A stretch of DNA of 64,000 nucleotides from GCA-2731375 sp964344935 (GCA_964344935.1 CAYFPL010000003.1:62001-126000); one strand, 5' to 3'; shown: positions 33,993 to 43,404, counted from the stretch's first letter. A program made the numbers and translations. The notes: a model not told the origin generated them from the sequence alone.

Positions 33993-34427
33993 CTAGGGGA
34001 GCGGCACCCCCGGTACCCAAAGGTAGCCATCCGGGTCGATGATATAGGCCTCGCGCAGGCCATGGGGCTTGTCAAGGGCGCCCGCCAGGACCTCATAGCC
34101 CAACTCCCTGGCCTTGGCCTCCGCGGCGTCCGGATCGCGGCCGTAAAGGCGCAATTCAGCGCCGATACCGCGGACCAGATCGCCATCCAGGCTACCTTTC
34201 AAAGGATGGTCGCTGTAGGTGTGATCCGCATGCAGCATCCATTCCCCGCCGAAGCCGCGCAGGGCGGCGAAATCCGGGTCACTGTGGATGATCTCGGCGC
34301 CCAAGACCTCTGTTTGAAACCGCAGGGCGGTTGCGATGTCGCGAACGACCAGATTGACACCCAATCCGCGCAAACCACGGCCGTATTCCGGTGCCGGCAT
34401 CCACGGCGGTTCGGTGGCAAGTTTCAT
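33993..34427 (-). CDS. VOC-fold protein (glyoxalase/dioxygenase superfamily)
   Basis: 144 residues with a VOC core: LRGLGVNLVVRDIATALRFQTEVLGAE, then AELRLYGRDPDAAEAKARELG, and a final YIIDPDGYLWVPG in which glutamate is replaced by other residues. It may be an isomerase, a resistance protein or an extradiol-like enzyme. It is convergent with the amidohydrolase gene and divergent from the MocR gene, and an AGGAG site supports its start. Confidence 0.82.
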   Translation of the reverse strand: MKLATEPPWMPAPEYGRGLRGLGVNLVVRDIATALRFQTEVLGAEIIHSDPDFAALRGFGGEWMLHADHTYSDHPLKGSLDGDLVRGIGAELRLYGRDPDAAEAKARELGYEVLAGALDKPHGLREAYIIDPDGYLWVPGVPLP

Positions 34428-34535
34428 TTTCCGCTCCTGTTTAAGTTCAAGGCCACCATAGAAAATTATTGGCTCAATAAAAAGTTCAATTTTGTGCTAA
34501 TTTCATAGGGCCAATTGATTCGAAAGGGTTTCACC
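34428..34535. promoter_or_regulatory. Divergent promoter region, VOC / MocR-type gene
   Basis: About 108 bases, notably AT-rich for this GC-rich genome, lie between the divergent VOC gene (minus) and the MocR-type regulator (plus). Repeated CCAAT/ATTGG-like words (ATTGGCTCAAT, CCAATTGATT) are visible. MocR proteins often act on the region between themselves and their target, so the VOC gene and the regulator may be controlled here. This is inferred; no known operator is matched. Confidence 0.4.
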
Positions 34536-36032
34536 ATGCCTGGCGGCAGCAATCTGCTTTCGCTGGATCTTGACCGGGACGGCCAGGGCCCCCTCTACCA
34601 GCAGCTCTATGCGGGCCTCAGGCAAATGATACTCGACGGCCGCCTGCCTTCAGGCAGCCGTCTGCCGGCCAACAGGGTTCTGGCGCAGGACATGGCGCTG
34701 TCCCGCAATACCGTGGCCACGGCGCTGCAACAGCTTCTGGCGGAAGGCTATGTCGAAACCCGGCAGGGGGATGGAACCTATGTGGCCTCGGAACTGCCCG
34801 ATGCGGGTCCCGACAGGCGGCGCGCACCGGGACTTGGGCATGGCGATCTGCCAGTTTCCCATGTCGCCGCCCGCCACTACGGCCTGTCGCGCCGGGGCCG
34901 GGAACTCTCGGCAATCAGCCGGCCATCCATGGGCAGCGGCGCTGCTTTCGCGCCGGGCCCGGATATATCCGCTTTTCCCTTCGATATCTGGGCCCGCCTC
35001 TTGACCCGGTTCTGGCGCCGGCCGGGCCGCGAGTTGGCGGTCAGCCAGGATGCCGGCGGTTATCCGCCCTTGAAGGCGGCCATCGCCGCCTATCTGGGTG
35101 CCATGCGCGGGGTCAGGTGCGATCCGGGCCAGATCATCGTGGTCAGCGGCGCCCAGCAGGCCATCAGCCTGGCGGCCCAGGTGCTGCTCGATCACGGTGA
35201 CCAGGCCATGGTGGAGGAACCGGGCTATGGCGGTGTCCGCGGCGCCTTGACCGCCGCAGGTTTGCGCATCGCGCTGACGCCGGTGGATGACGAAGGACTG
35301 GATATCGCCGCTGGCGAGGCCCGGGCACCGTTGGCGCGGATGGTTTGTGTCGCGCCCTCGCACCAACACCCACTGGGCATCGCCATGACCCTGCGCCGCC
35401 GCCTGGCCCTGATCGAATGGGCCCGGCGCCGCGAGGCCTGGATCCTGGAAGACGACTATGACAGCGAATACCGTTATGCGGGCCGTCCGCTTGCGGCGCT
35501 GCAGGGTTTGGATCCCACGGGCCGGGTGATCTATGTGGGCAGTTTCTCGAAGGTGCTGTTTCCAAGCCTGCGCCTGGGCTATCTGGTGGTCCCCCCGGAC
35601 TTGGTTGATCCGTTCGTTGCCGCGCGGCGGGTGCTGGACGACCATACCGGCATGCTGGCCCAGCCGGTGCTGGCCAGTTTCATCGACGACGGCCATTTTG
35701 CCGCCCATGTGCGCCGTATGCGCCGCCTCTACGCGGCCCGACAGGAGGCGCTGCTCGACACCGCGGCGCGGCATTTGCAGGGACTGCTGGAGGTCTCGCC
35801 GGATGAGGCGGGCATGCACCTGATTGCGTGGCCCGGCGCCGCCATCAGTGGTGCTATGGACGACGTCCAGGTCGCAAAAGGTGCGGCCGAGGCCAGCGTC
35901 GTGACCGCTGCACTGAGTGCGGCGTATGCTGGGAAACCGGCGCGGCGGGGGCTGATGCTGGGCTATGCCGCCCACGACGAGGCCGCGATCGCGGCGGCGG
36001 GCAAGAAGTTGGCGTCCGTCATGGCGCCGTGA
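34536..36032 (+). CDS. MocR/PdxR-family regulator (GntR HTH + aminotransferase domain)
   Basis: About 498 residues. The N-terminal winged helix has PLYQQLYAGLRQMILDGRLPSGSRLPANRVLAQ, which is the GntR type. The C-terminal two thirds is a fold-I aminotransferase-like domain with the PLP lysine in GSFSKVLFPSLRLGY and the DDYDSEYRY motif. Such MocR proteins sense PLP or an amino-compound. The ATG at 34536 has GAAAGGG seven bases upstream. Its position beside the Rieske/TauD genes makes it a candidate regulator for them. Confidence 0.88.
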   Translation: MPGGSNLLSLDLDRDGQGPLYQQLYAGLRQMILDGRLPSGSRLPANRVLAQDMALSRNTVATALQQLLAEGYVETRQGDGTYVASELPDAGPDRRRAPGLGHGDLPVSHVAARHYGLSRRGRELSAISRPSMGSGAAFAPGPDISAFPFDIWARLLTRFWRRPGRELAVSQDAGGYPPLKAAIAAYLGAMRGVRCDPGQIIVVSGAQQAISLAAQVLLDHGDQAMVEEPGYGGVRGALTAAGLRIALTPVDDEGLDIAAGEARAPLARMVCVAPSHQHPLGIAMTLRRRLALIEWARRREAWILEDDYDSEYRYAGRPLAALQGLDPTGRVIYVGSFSKVLFPSLRLGYLVVPPDLVDPFVAARRVLDDHTGMLAQPVLASFIDDGHFAAHVRRMRRLYAARQEALLDTAARHLQGLLEVSPDEAGMHLIAWPGAAISGAMDDVQVAKGAAEASVVTAALSAAYAGKPARRGLMLGYAAHDEAAIAAAGKKLASVMAP

Positions 36033-36134
36033 AATCGGCGGCCTGGCAATGCAGCGAAAAAGCCTGGGAAGATTGCTTGCGATGACGGTCCGCCTCGCCT
36101 ATTTTCCCCGCGCCCAGTTCAGCGGGCGGTAAGC

Positions 36135-36572
36135 ATGGAAATCCAGGAGAGCATAGTGACGAATGACCTGCTTAATCCCCACAGTGCCCTGATCTACATC
36201 ATGGTGCTGGTTTCCGCGGCCGACAATAACATGACGGACCGGGAGTTGAAGCGGATAGGCGAACAGGTGCGCAACCTGCCCGTATTCCTGGATTTCGACG
36301 AAGAGGAACTGGTGCCCCTGGCGGAAGAATGCGCCGCCAAGCTGGGCGAGCCCGGTGGCTTGGACCAGGTCCTGGACTTGATCATCGCTTCCCTGCCGGC
36401 AAAGCTGAGCGAAACCGCCTATGCCATCGCCTGCGAAATTGCCGCTGCCGATTTGCACGTGGAGCAGGAGGAGCTGCGCCTGCTACAGACCCTGCGCGAC
36501 AGTCTGGATCTCGACAGATTGACCGCCGCTGCCATCGAACGCGGCGTCCGCGCCCGGCACACAACCCTGTAG
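36135..36572 (+). CDS. TerB-like (tellurite resistance) domain protein
   Basis: 145 residues, mainly helical. NPHSALIYIMVLVSAADNNMTDRELKRIGEQV and AYAIACEIAAADLHVEQEELRLLQTLRDSL are the two halves of the TerB fold, with acidic residues that could bind metal. It is cytosolic. No other ter genes are nearby, so the name gives the fold rather than a resistance role. Confidence 0.85.
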   Translation: MEIQESIVTNDLLNPHSALIYIMVLVSAADNNMTDRELKRIGEQVRNLPVFLDFDEEELVPLAEECAAKLGEPGGLDQVLDLIIASLPAKLSETAYAIACEIAAADLHVEQEELRLLQTLRDSLDLDRLTAAAIERGVRARHTTL

Positions 36573-36630
36573 CCGCAGGACCGTTCAGAGCACGCGATCG
36601 CCAAAGCAGGCGATCGTGAGCGGCTGAGCA

Positions 36631-36675
36631 AAAGAAAGGCCCCGCACTCCAACTTGGAGGGGGGCCAATCTTTTT
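36631..36675. terminator. Bidirectional terminator between terB-like gene and pnp
   Basis: Stem GGCCCC/GGGGCC with inner CTCC/GGAG and an AACTT loop. It is followed by ATCTTTTT on the plus strand and by TTTCTTT on the minus strand. It should end transcription from both convergent genes. Confidence 0.82.
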
Positions 36676-36691
36676 GCCTTGCGGCAGCAGA

Positions 36692-38812
36692 TCAATCGCC
36701 GGTGGCTTCTTCTTCCTTGACGATTTCCTTGCCGGTTTCCTGATCGACCACTTTCATGGACAGGCGGACCTTGCCGCGGTCGTCGATGGCCAGGCATTTG
36801 ACCCAGACCTCGTCGCCCTCGTTGCAAATATCATTCACCGTCTTGACCCGGTAATTGGCCAACTCGGAGATATGGCAAAGGCCGTCGCGGTTGCCGATGA
36901 AGTTCACGAAGGCGCCGAAATCGACCACCTTGACCACCTTGCCACGGTAGATCTCGCCCACCTCCGGCTCGGCTATAATGCCGGTGATCCAGGTTACGGC
37001 GGCATCGATGCTGGCCTGATCGGGGGAAGAGACCCGGACCGAGCCGTCGTCGTCGATGTCGATCTTGGAACCGGTTTCCTCGGTGATCTGACGGATCACC
37101 TTGCCGCCCGTTCCGATGATCTCGCGGATCTTGTCCACTGGTACCTTCATCAGGTGCACCTTTGGCGCGGTGTCCTTCAATTCGCCACGGTGTTCGCCGA
37201 TGGCCTTGCCCATCTCGCCCAGAATATGCTTCCGGCCGTCATGGGCCTGAGCCAGGGCGTCCTTCATAATCGCCTCCGTGATGCCGGCGACCTTGATGTC
37301 CATCTGCAGGGAGGTGACACCGTTCTCGGTACCCGCCACCTTGAAGTCCATATCGCCCAGATGATCCTCGTCGCCCAGGATGTCCGACAGGATGGCGTAT
37401 TTATCGCCCTCCAGGATCAAGCCCATGGCGATGCCGGCGACGGCTGCCTTCAACGGCACGCCCGCATCCATCAGGGAGAGGGAAGAGCCGCATACCGACG
37501 CCATCGAGGAAGAACCATTGGACTCGGTGATTTCCGAAACGATGCGGATGGTATAGGGGAAGTCTTCCTTGTCCGGCATGACCGCATGCATGGCCCGCCA
37601 GGCAAGCTTGCCGTGGCCGATTTCCCGCCGGCCGGTGAAGCCGAAGCGTCCGGCCTCGCCGACCGAGTAGGGCGGGAAGTTGTAATGCAGCATGAAGTGC
37701 TGGCGATAGGAACCGGCCAAGGCGTCCATGATCTGCTCGTCGTCACCGGTGCCAAGGGTAGTCACCACGATGGCTTGGGTCTCGCCGCGGGTGAAGAGGG
37801 CAGCGCCATGGGTCCTGGGCAGCACGCCCACCTGACATTCGATCTGGCGTACGGTACGGGTGTCGCGACCGTCGATGCGCTGGCCGGTCTCGAGGATTTG
37901 TCCCCGAACTAGGTTCTTCTCCAGTTTTTTGAAAACACCACCGACCGCGGCGGCGTCCGGATCCTCTTCAAAAGCTTCAACGGCCTTGTTCTTGGCCTCG
38001 GCCAGCATGTTGGTGCGGGTCTGCTTCACCGGTTCGGCATAGGCCGCCTGCAGGTCCGCGCCGATCAGATCGCCCACCTTGCCCTCGAGCTCGGAGTGAT
38101 CTTCGGGGGGCTCCATCTCCCAAGGTTCCTTGGCGGCAACCTCGGCCAATTCGATGATGGCATCGATCACGGGCTGCATTTCCCGGTGCGCGAACATCAC
38201 GGCACCCAGCATGACTTCCTCGGAAAGCTGGTTGGCTTCCGATTCCACCATCATGACCGCGTCCGCCGTGCCGGCAACCACCATGTCCAGGTCGCTCTCT
38301 TCCAGTTCGTCCAGGCGGGGGTTGAGGACGTATTCGCCGTTGATATAACCAACCCGTGCGGCGGCGATGGGGCCCATGAAGGGGATCCCGGAAATGGTTA
38401 GAGAGGCAGAAGCGCCGATCATGGCCGGAACATCCGGGTCATTCTCCAGATCGTGGCTCATGGTGGTGCAGATGATCTGCGTCTCGTTGCGGAAGCCGTC
38501 AACGAACAGGGGCCGGATCGGCCGGTCGATCAGGCGCGAGGTCAGGGTCTCCTTCTCGGACGGGCGTCCTTCGCGCTTGAAAAAGCCGCCCGGAATCTTT
38601 CCGGCGGCATAGGTCTTTTCCACATAGTGGACGGTCAGGGGGAAGAAATCGATGCCGGCGCGGGCTTCGCGCTGGGCGACGGCGGTACAAAGCACAGAGG
38701 TCTCGTCATAGCTGACCATCACGGCGCCGTCGGATTGGCGGGCAATATGTCCGGTCTCGAGGACCAGCTTGCGCCCGCCCCACATCAATTCCTTGCGATG
38801 AATTTCAAACAT
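36692..38812 (-). CDS. pnp: Polyribonucleotide nucleotidyltransferase (PNPase)
   Basis: 706 residues, the usual PNPase length. Two RNase PH-like domains (with GKIPGGFFKREGRPSEKE and GSSSMASVCGSSLSLMDAG), an all-helical linker, a KH domain (IIGTGGKVIRQITEETG) and an S1 domain (GEIYRGKVVKVVDFGAFVNF) are all visible in order. It degrades RNA phosphorolytically from the 3' end and works in the RNA degradosome. It is downstream of rpsO on the same strand, with a hairpin in the gap. The acidic C-terminus ends in EEEATGD. Confidence 0.95.
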   Translation of the reverse strand: MFEIHRKELMWGGRKLVLETGHIARQSDGAVMVSYDETSVLCTAVAQREARAGIDFFPLTVHYVEKTYAAGKIPGGFFKREGRPSEKETLTSRLIDRPIRPLFVDGFRNETQIICTTMSHDLENDPDVPAMIGASASLTISGIPFMGPIAAARVGYINGEYVLNPRLDELEESDLDMVVAGTADAVMMVESEANQLSEEVMLGAVMFAHREMQPVIDAIIELAEVAAKEPWEMEPPEDHSELEGKVGDLIGADLQAAYAEPVKQTRTNMLAEAKNKAVEAFEEDPDAAAVGGVFKKLEKNLVRGQILETGQRIDGRDTRTVRQIECQVGVLPRTHGAALFTRGETQAIVVTTLGTGDDEQIMDALAGSYRQHFMLHYNFPPYSVGEAGRFGFTGRREIGHGKLAWRAMHAVMPDKEDFPYTIRIVSEITESNGSSSMASVCGSSLSLMDAGVPLKAAVAGIAMGLILEGDKYAILSDILGDEDHLGDMDFKVAGTENGVTSLQMDIKVAGITEAIMKDALAQAHDGRKHILGEMGKAIGEHRGELKDTAPKVHLMKVPVDKIREIIGTGGKVIRQITEETGSKIDIDDDGSVRVSSPDQASIDAAVTWITGIIAEPEVGEIYRGKVVKVVDFGAFVNFIGNRDGLCHISELANYRVKTVNDICNEGDEVWVKCLAIDDRGKVRLSMKVVDQETGKEIVKEEEATGD

Positions 38813-38848
38813 CTCGTTCTCTCTTTCTCGTCAGCCATGCCAACCTTT

Positions 38849-38874
38849 CCAAAACGTCCGGGACCTTCCCGGAC
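38849..38874 (-). terminator. Hairpin between rpsO and pnp
   Basis: On the minus strand, a perfect 8-bp stem GTCCGGGA/TCCCGGAC with a 3-base loop is followed by GTTTTGG. It lies in the 230-base gap between rpsO and pnp. In E. coli this gap has a leaky terminator and an RNase III site; this hairpin may play the same part. Its T tract is short, so readthrough is likely. Confidence 0.6.
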
Positions 38875-39042
38875 AAGCATGGCTTCGCTTACGTTCAGTT
38901 CCATTCTTGCCATAATCCCGGATGGACTATGGCCGTCTTGCAGTTCGGCGAATACACGCCGAACCCGCGTTGCCCGCTCGTATGGTGAGAGGCGACGCGT
39001 GGGTCGAGTTTTCGTCAACCTTGATTGGCCAGCGGTAACAAT

Positions 39043-39312
39043 TTAACGGCGCAGGCCCAGCCGTTTGATCAAGGCCTCGTATCGGGCTTGATCCTTACCC
39101 TTGAGATAGTCCAACAGACGGCGCCGCCGGCTGACCATTTTCAGCAGCCCGCGCCGGGAGTGGTTATCCTTCTTATGCTCCTTGAAATGTTCGGTCAGGG
39201 TTACGATCCGGGAAGTCAAAATCGCCACTTGCACTTCGGGCGAGCCGGTATCGTTTTCCGATTGTTTATATTCGCCGATCAATTCGGTCTTTCGTTCAGC
39301 CGTAATCGACAT
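39043..39312 (-). CDS. rpsO: 30S ribosomal protein uS15
   Basis: 89 residues, the usual length. MSITAERKTELIGEYK, NDTGSPEVQVAILT, LTEHFKEHKKDNHSRRGL and the RRRRLLDYLK segment mark uS15, which binds 16S rRNA early in assembly of the small subunit. It follows truB and precedes pnp. Confidence 0.96.
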   Translation of the reverse strand: MSITAERKTELIGEYKQSENDTGSPEVQVAILTSRIVTLTEHFKEHKKDNHSRRGLLKMVSRRRRLLDYLKGKDQARYEALIKRLGLRR

Positions 39313-39338
39313 CTAATTCTCCTATTCGATATAACGTC

Positions 39339-40235
39339 TTACAGATTGAAAACACGAACCGGACGAACTTCCCCGGCATGCACCCTGGCCAATGCCACGG
39401 GCCTGCCTTCGGTCGTTGCGTATACGGTTCCCTCGACGCTATGCGGTACCCGGATGGCCTGTCCAAATCGCAGACGTTCGGCCTCGGGACCGGTCACGGC
39501 GAGCGCCGGGATGTCGGCCAGCGCAGCCTCGACCGGCAAAAGCAGGTCGTCGAGCGCCCCCTTATGCCCCATGTCTTCAAGTTTATCCAGCGAAATCGCC
39601 ATGTTTTCTTCGAAGTCTCCGACCCGCGTCCGACGCAGTTCTGAGACATGGCCCAGGCAGCCTAGCTGCCGCCCGAGGTCCCTGGCGACGCCGCGAACAT
39701 AAGCGCCTTTGCCACAGACCATTTCCAGTACGCAATGGTCGCGGTCGGGGCTGGCTATCAGGTGCAACTCATCGACCCGGATCAGGCGCGCCTCCAGCTT
39801 CGGGGCCTCGCCGCCGCGGGCCAGGTCATAGGCCCGGGCACCGTCAACCTTGATGGCGGAATAGGTGGGCGGCACCTGTTCTATCTCGCCCGTGAAACGG
39901 GGCAGTGCCGCGGCGATCTCCTCGGTGGTGGGCCGGTTATCGCTTTTTGCGACCACCGCCCCTTCGGCATCGTCCGTATCCCGCTCCTCACCCCAGCAGA
40001 TGGTGAAACGATAGGCCTTGGCCCCGTCCATGGCGGCTGCGACCACCTTTGTCGCCTCGCCCAGGGCGATGGGCAGGACACCGGTGGCCAGCGGGTCGAG
40101 TGTGCCGGCGTGGCCGGCCTTGGCCGCGTTGAAGGCGCGGCGTATCTTGCCCACGGCCTGGGTCGAGGTCATGCCAAGTGGCTTGTCGAAGACGAACCAG
40201 CCATGAACCGGCCTGCCGCGCCGTCTACGCGCCAT
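39339..40235 (-). CDS. truB: tRNA pseudouridine(55) synthase TruB
   Basis: About 298 residues. HGWFVFDKPLGMTSTQ at the start and GHAGTLDPLATGVLP with the catalytic aspartate mark TruB, and a C-terminal PUA-type domain (PALAVTGPEAERLRFGQ) is present. It makes pseudouridine 55 in tRNA. The start at 40235 overlaps the rbfA end by eleven bases, so a longer frame upstream is not needed. Confidence 0.94.
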   Translation of the reverse strand: MARRRRGRPVHGWFVFDKPLGMTSTQAVGKIRRAFNAAKAGHAGTLDPLATGVLPIALGEATKVVAAAMDGAKAYRFTICWGEERDTDDAEGAVVAKSDNRPTTEEIAAALPRFTGEIEQVPPTYSAIKVDGARAYDLARGGEAPKLEARLIRVDELHLIASPDRDHCVLEMVCGKGAYVRGVARDLGRQLGCLGHVSELRRTRVGDFEENMAISLDKLEDMGHKGALDDLLLPVEAALADIPALAVTGPEAERLRFGQAIRVPHSVEGTVYATTEGRPVALARVHAGEVRPVRVFNL

Positions 40236-40668
40236 CTTTGCCCTCGTCTGGAGGGGTTTCCAGATCCGGCGCCACATCGTCCCGTTGCAGCAGATCGCGG
40301 ATATGGTCCGCGTTGTCGAAACTCTCGTCGATGCGGAATTGCAGCCGCGGAGAGAACTTGAGACGCACCCGGCGCGCCACCTGGCCGCTGAGCCATGGCG
40401 CCGTCTTGCGCAGGGCCGCCAGCACCTTTTCCGATTCCCTGCCGCCCAACGGCATGATGTAGCAAGTGGCCTGGCGCAGATCAGGGCTCATGACCACTTC
40501 GGTCACCGTAATGGCGACGTTGGCCAAATCCTCATGATGGATTTCTTCCCTGGCGATGACTTCCGCCACGGCATGGCGGATCAATTCGCCCGCGCGCAAT
40601 TGCCGCTGCGAGGGTCCACGCGCACTGTCCCGGGACTCCCCCCGGCGGAAGTCGCGATGCCTAGCCAT
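40225..40668 (-). CDS. rbfA: Ribosome-binding factor A
   Basis: 147 residues. SQRQLRAGELIRHAVAEVI, VMSPDLRQATCYIMPLGG and LKFSPRLQFRIDESFDNADHI are the RbfA core (KH-type fold). It helps mature 16S rRNA. It lies between infB and truB, as in most bacteria. Confidence 0.95.
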   Translation of the reverse strand: MARHRDFRRGESRDSARGPSQRQLRAGELIRHAVAEVIAREEIHHEDLANVAITVTEVVMSPDLRQATCYIMPLGGRESEKVLAALRKTAPWLSGQVARRVRLKFSPRLQFRIDESFDNADHIRDLLQRDDVAPDLETPPDEGKDGA

Positions 40669-40715
40669 CGTATTACCTTTGTTCGTTACCTAAGCGCCTC
40701 GCCGCCTAAAGCGGC

Positions 40716-43325
40716 CTAAAGCGAGCGTTCGAGTTCCTCGACCTCGAAGAATTCCAGCCGATCGCCCGCCTGGATGTCCTGATAACTTTCAAGTCCGATA
40801 CCGCACTCGTTGCCTTCGCGCACCTCGCTGGCGTCGTCCTTAAAGCGCTTGAGCGACTTCATCGTGCCGCTGTGGATGACCACATCATCCCGCAACAGCC
40901 GAACCTTGGCTTGACGGCGCACCAAGCCATTGTCGATGCGGCAACCGGCAATCTTGCCTAGTTTCGAGATTGAGAAGACCTCCAGCACCTCGGCACCGCC
41001 GATGACCGTTTCCTTGATCTCCGGCTCAAGCAGGCCGCTCATGGCCTTGCGCAGATCATCCACCAATTCATAGATGATGGAGTAGTAGCGGATTTCGATG
41101 CCTTCCTGACGCGCCATTTCCTTGGCTTGTGGATTGGCCCGTACGTTGAAGCCGATCACCACCGCGTTCGAGGCGCGGCCGAGATCGATGTCTGATTCAG
41201 TGATGCCGCCGACACCGCCGTGCAATACCCGCGCCTTCACTTCGTCGTTGCTCAGCCCTTCCGCTGCGGCAATGATCGCTTCCAGCGAGCCCCGCACGTC
41301 GGCCTTGATCAGTAGCGGGAATTCTTTTACGTCCGAGCTGTTCATGTTGGAGAACATCTCCTCCAACGTACCCCGAGATCCGGCCGCGGCCCGGCGTTCC
41401 CGTTCCAGGCGCTGGCGGTATTCCGCCACTTCCCGCGCCCGGGCCTCACTTTCAACCACGTTGAACTCGTCGCCCGCATCCGGCGCGCCGTTGAGGCCGA
41501 GAATTTCAACCGGCATGGATGGGCCGGCTTCCTCGACATTGTTGCCGTGACTATCCAACAGCGCACGAACCCGGCCCCATTGTGAGCCGGCGACGAAAAT
41601 GTCACCGACCCGCAGGGTGCCCCGCTGCACCAACACCGTGGCCACCGCGCCGCGGCCGCGGTCCAGCTTCGCCTCGACTACGATGCCGTCGGCTGCGCGT
41701 TCAGGATTGGCCTGCAATTCAAGCAGTTCCGCCTGCAGTAGGATGACCTCTTCCAGGCCGTCCAGGTTTTGCTTCTGGGTGGCTGATACTTCGACCACCT
41801 GAACATCGCCGCCCATTTCCTCGGGAATGACTTCGTATTGCAGAAGTTCCTGTTTCACTTTGTTGGGATTGGCGTCGGGCAGATCCATCTTGTTGACCGC
41901 CACGACCAGGGGCACTTCCGCCGCCTTGGCATGGTTGATGGCCTCGATGGTCTGCGGCATGACGCCGTCGTCTGCCGCCACCACCAGCACCACCAGGTCG
42001 GTGACCTTGGCGCCGCGGGCCCGCATGGCGGTGAAAGCCGCATGGCCCGGCGTGTCGATAAAGGTAATCTTGGCGTTCGACGGCGTGGTCACCTGATAGG
42101 CGCCGATATGCTGAGTAATGCCGCCGGCCTCGCCCTCCGCAACATCGGATTCTCGGATCGCGTCCAATAGAGAGGTCTTGCCGTGGTCCACATGGCCCAT
42201 GACCGTGACCACCGGCGCGCGCGGCTGCAGTTCGCCCTCGGCATCATCGTCGCCTTTGAGGCCGATCTCCACATCTGACTCGGAAACCCGGCGCAATTTG
42301 TGCCCGAATTCCGCCACCACCAATTCCGCCGTATCCGCATCGATGGTCTGATTGACAGTCGCCATGACGCCCAGGCCCATCAGCGAGCGCACCACGTCGA
42401 CGCCCCGTTCAGCCATGCGGTTGGCCAGTTCCTGCACTGTGATGGTTTCCGGCACCACCACCTCGCGCACGATCTTGCCTTGGCCTTCGCCGCTTTCGGC
42501 AGCCATTTGCTTGCGGCGTTCGCGCTCACGGCGGATCGAGGTCAGGCTGCGGACGCGCTCTTCTCGGTCGGCAAGGGCTTCGGTAACGGTGATGCGGCCT
42601 GCGCGCCGGCGCGGCTCAGTCCGGGCGCGGGGCTGCTGTTTGGGTCGCTCGACCGGGCGCTTCTCGGCGCGGCGGCCCGCGGTATCGGTGCTGGGGGCGG
42701 GAGCGCGCTTGCCCACGGTATCGCCAAGGGCAGCGACTTCGGCGGCTGCCTTTGCTTCGTTCTCGGCGAGCTTCCGGGCGGCCTCCTCCTCGGCCTTGCG
42801 GCGGGATTCCTCCTCCGCCTTTTTGCGATCTTCTTCTTCCTGGCGCCGCACATCCGCGGCTTCGCGTTCGCTGGCCATCCGGGCCGCTTCCTCGGCCTGG
42901 CGGCGGGCGTTCTCTTCGGCCCTGGCACGAGCGGCCTGGTCGGCGGCCTGGGCATTCTCCAAGGCACGGGCGCGGGCAGATTTCTCTTCCGTCGAAAGGG
43001 TCTTGAGAACGTGACGGGTGCGACCGGCGCCGGCTTCAGCCGCGGCGGGGACCGCCGCTTCCGACTTGGTTTCGTCGCTCGGGGCCTTCGCCGTTGCGGC
43101 AGTCCTAGCCGTGCCGGTCTCAGACTTCGTTGCGGCGGCTTGGCCTCCGCGGCTGGTCGGGCGGCGGCGTTTCACTTCCACTTTGACGGTCTTGCGGCCA
43201 CCGCCCATGCCACCCCTGGACGGAGCACCGCCACCTTCACCCGGCTTACGCAGGGTGAGGGGCTCTCCGCCACCAAGGCTCAGGGTCTTTTTCTTACCCG
43301 TATCACTCACGTCGTCTTGTCCCAT
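40716..43325 (-). CDS. infB: Translation initiation factor IF-2
   Basis: About 869 residues. The N-terminal 280 or so are a highly charged Lys/Arg/Glu/Ala-rich region with a long helical coiled stretch, which varies between species. The G domain has GHVDHGKTSLLDAI, DTPGHAAF and NKMDL. Domains II-IV follow, ending in the initiator-tRNA-binding C2 region. It brings fMet-tRNA to the 30S subunit. The ATG at 43325 gives MGQDDVSDTGKK; a downstream GTG (VSDTGKKK) is another possible start. Confidence 0.95.
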   Translation of the reverse strand: MGQDDVSDTGKKKTLSLGGGEPLTLRKPGEGGGAPSRGGMGGGRKTVKVEVKRRRPTSRGGQAAATKSETGTARTAATAKAPSDETKSEAAVPAAAEAGAGRTRHVLKTLSTEEKSARARALENAQAADQAARARAEENARRQAEEAARMASEREAADVRRQEEEDRKKAEEESRRKAEEEAARKLAENEAKAAAEVAALGDTVGKRAPAPSTDTAGRRAEKRPVERPKQQPRARTEPRRRAGRITVTEALADREERVRSLTSIRRERERRKQMAAESGEGQGKIVREVVVPETITVQELANRMAERGVDVVRSLMGLGVMATVNQTIDADTAELVVAEFGHKLRRVSESDVEIGLKGDDDAEGELQPRAPVVTVMGHVDHGKTSLLDAIRESDVAEGEAGGITQHIGAYQVTTPSNAKITFIDTPGHAAFTAMRARGAKVTDLVVLVVAADDGVMPQTIEAINHAKAAEVPLVVAVNKMDLPDANPNKVKQELLQYEVIPEEMGGDVQVVEVSATQKQNLDGLEEVILLQAELLELQANPERAADGIVVEAKLDRGRGAVATVLVQRGTLRVGDIFVAGSQWGRVRALLDSHGNNVEEAGPSMPVEILGLNGAPDAGDEFNVVESEARAREVAEYRQRLERERRAAAGSRGTLEEMFSNMNSSDVKEFPLLIKADVRGSLEAIIAAAEGLSNDEVKARVLHGGVGGITESDIDLGRASNAVVIGFNVRANPQAKEMARQEGIEIRYYSIIYELVDDLRKAMSGLLEPEIKETVIGGAEVLEVFSISKLGKIAGCRIDNGLVRRQAKVRLLRDDVVIHSGTMKSLKRFKDDASEVREGNECGIGLESYQDIQAGDRLEFFEVEELERSL

Positions 43326-43404
43326 CTCGTTCAAAACGGCTGCCAACCGCGGCAACAATGAAACCATTCACACGGTTGTCGCACACTAAAACGCTTCGCC
43401 CAGC

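Noticed and set aside
36674..37912. Plus-strand frame opposite pnp
   Set aside because: It is a shadow of PNPase, beginning inside the terminator region.
38785..39018. Short minus-strand frame in the rpsO-pnp gap
   Set aside because: It overlaps the pnp start and the hairpin, and has no recognisable domain. It could be a leader peptide but there is no support.
42300..43361. Long plus-strand open frame opposite the N-terminal part of infB
   Set aside because: It is antisense to a clear IF-2 gene and its residues mirror the charged repeat region. No family pattern and no ribosome site.
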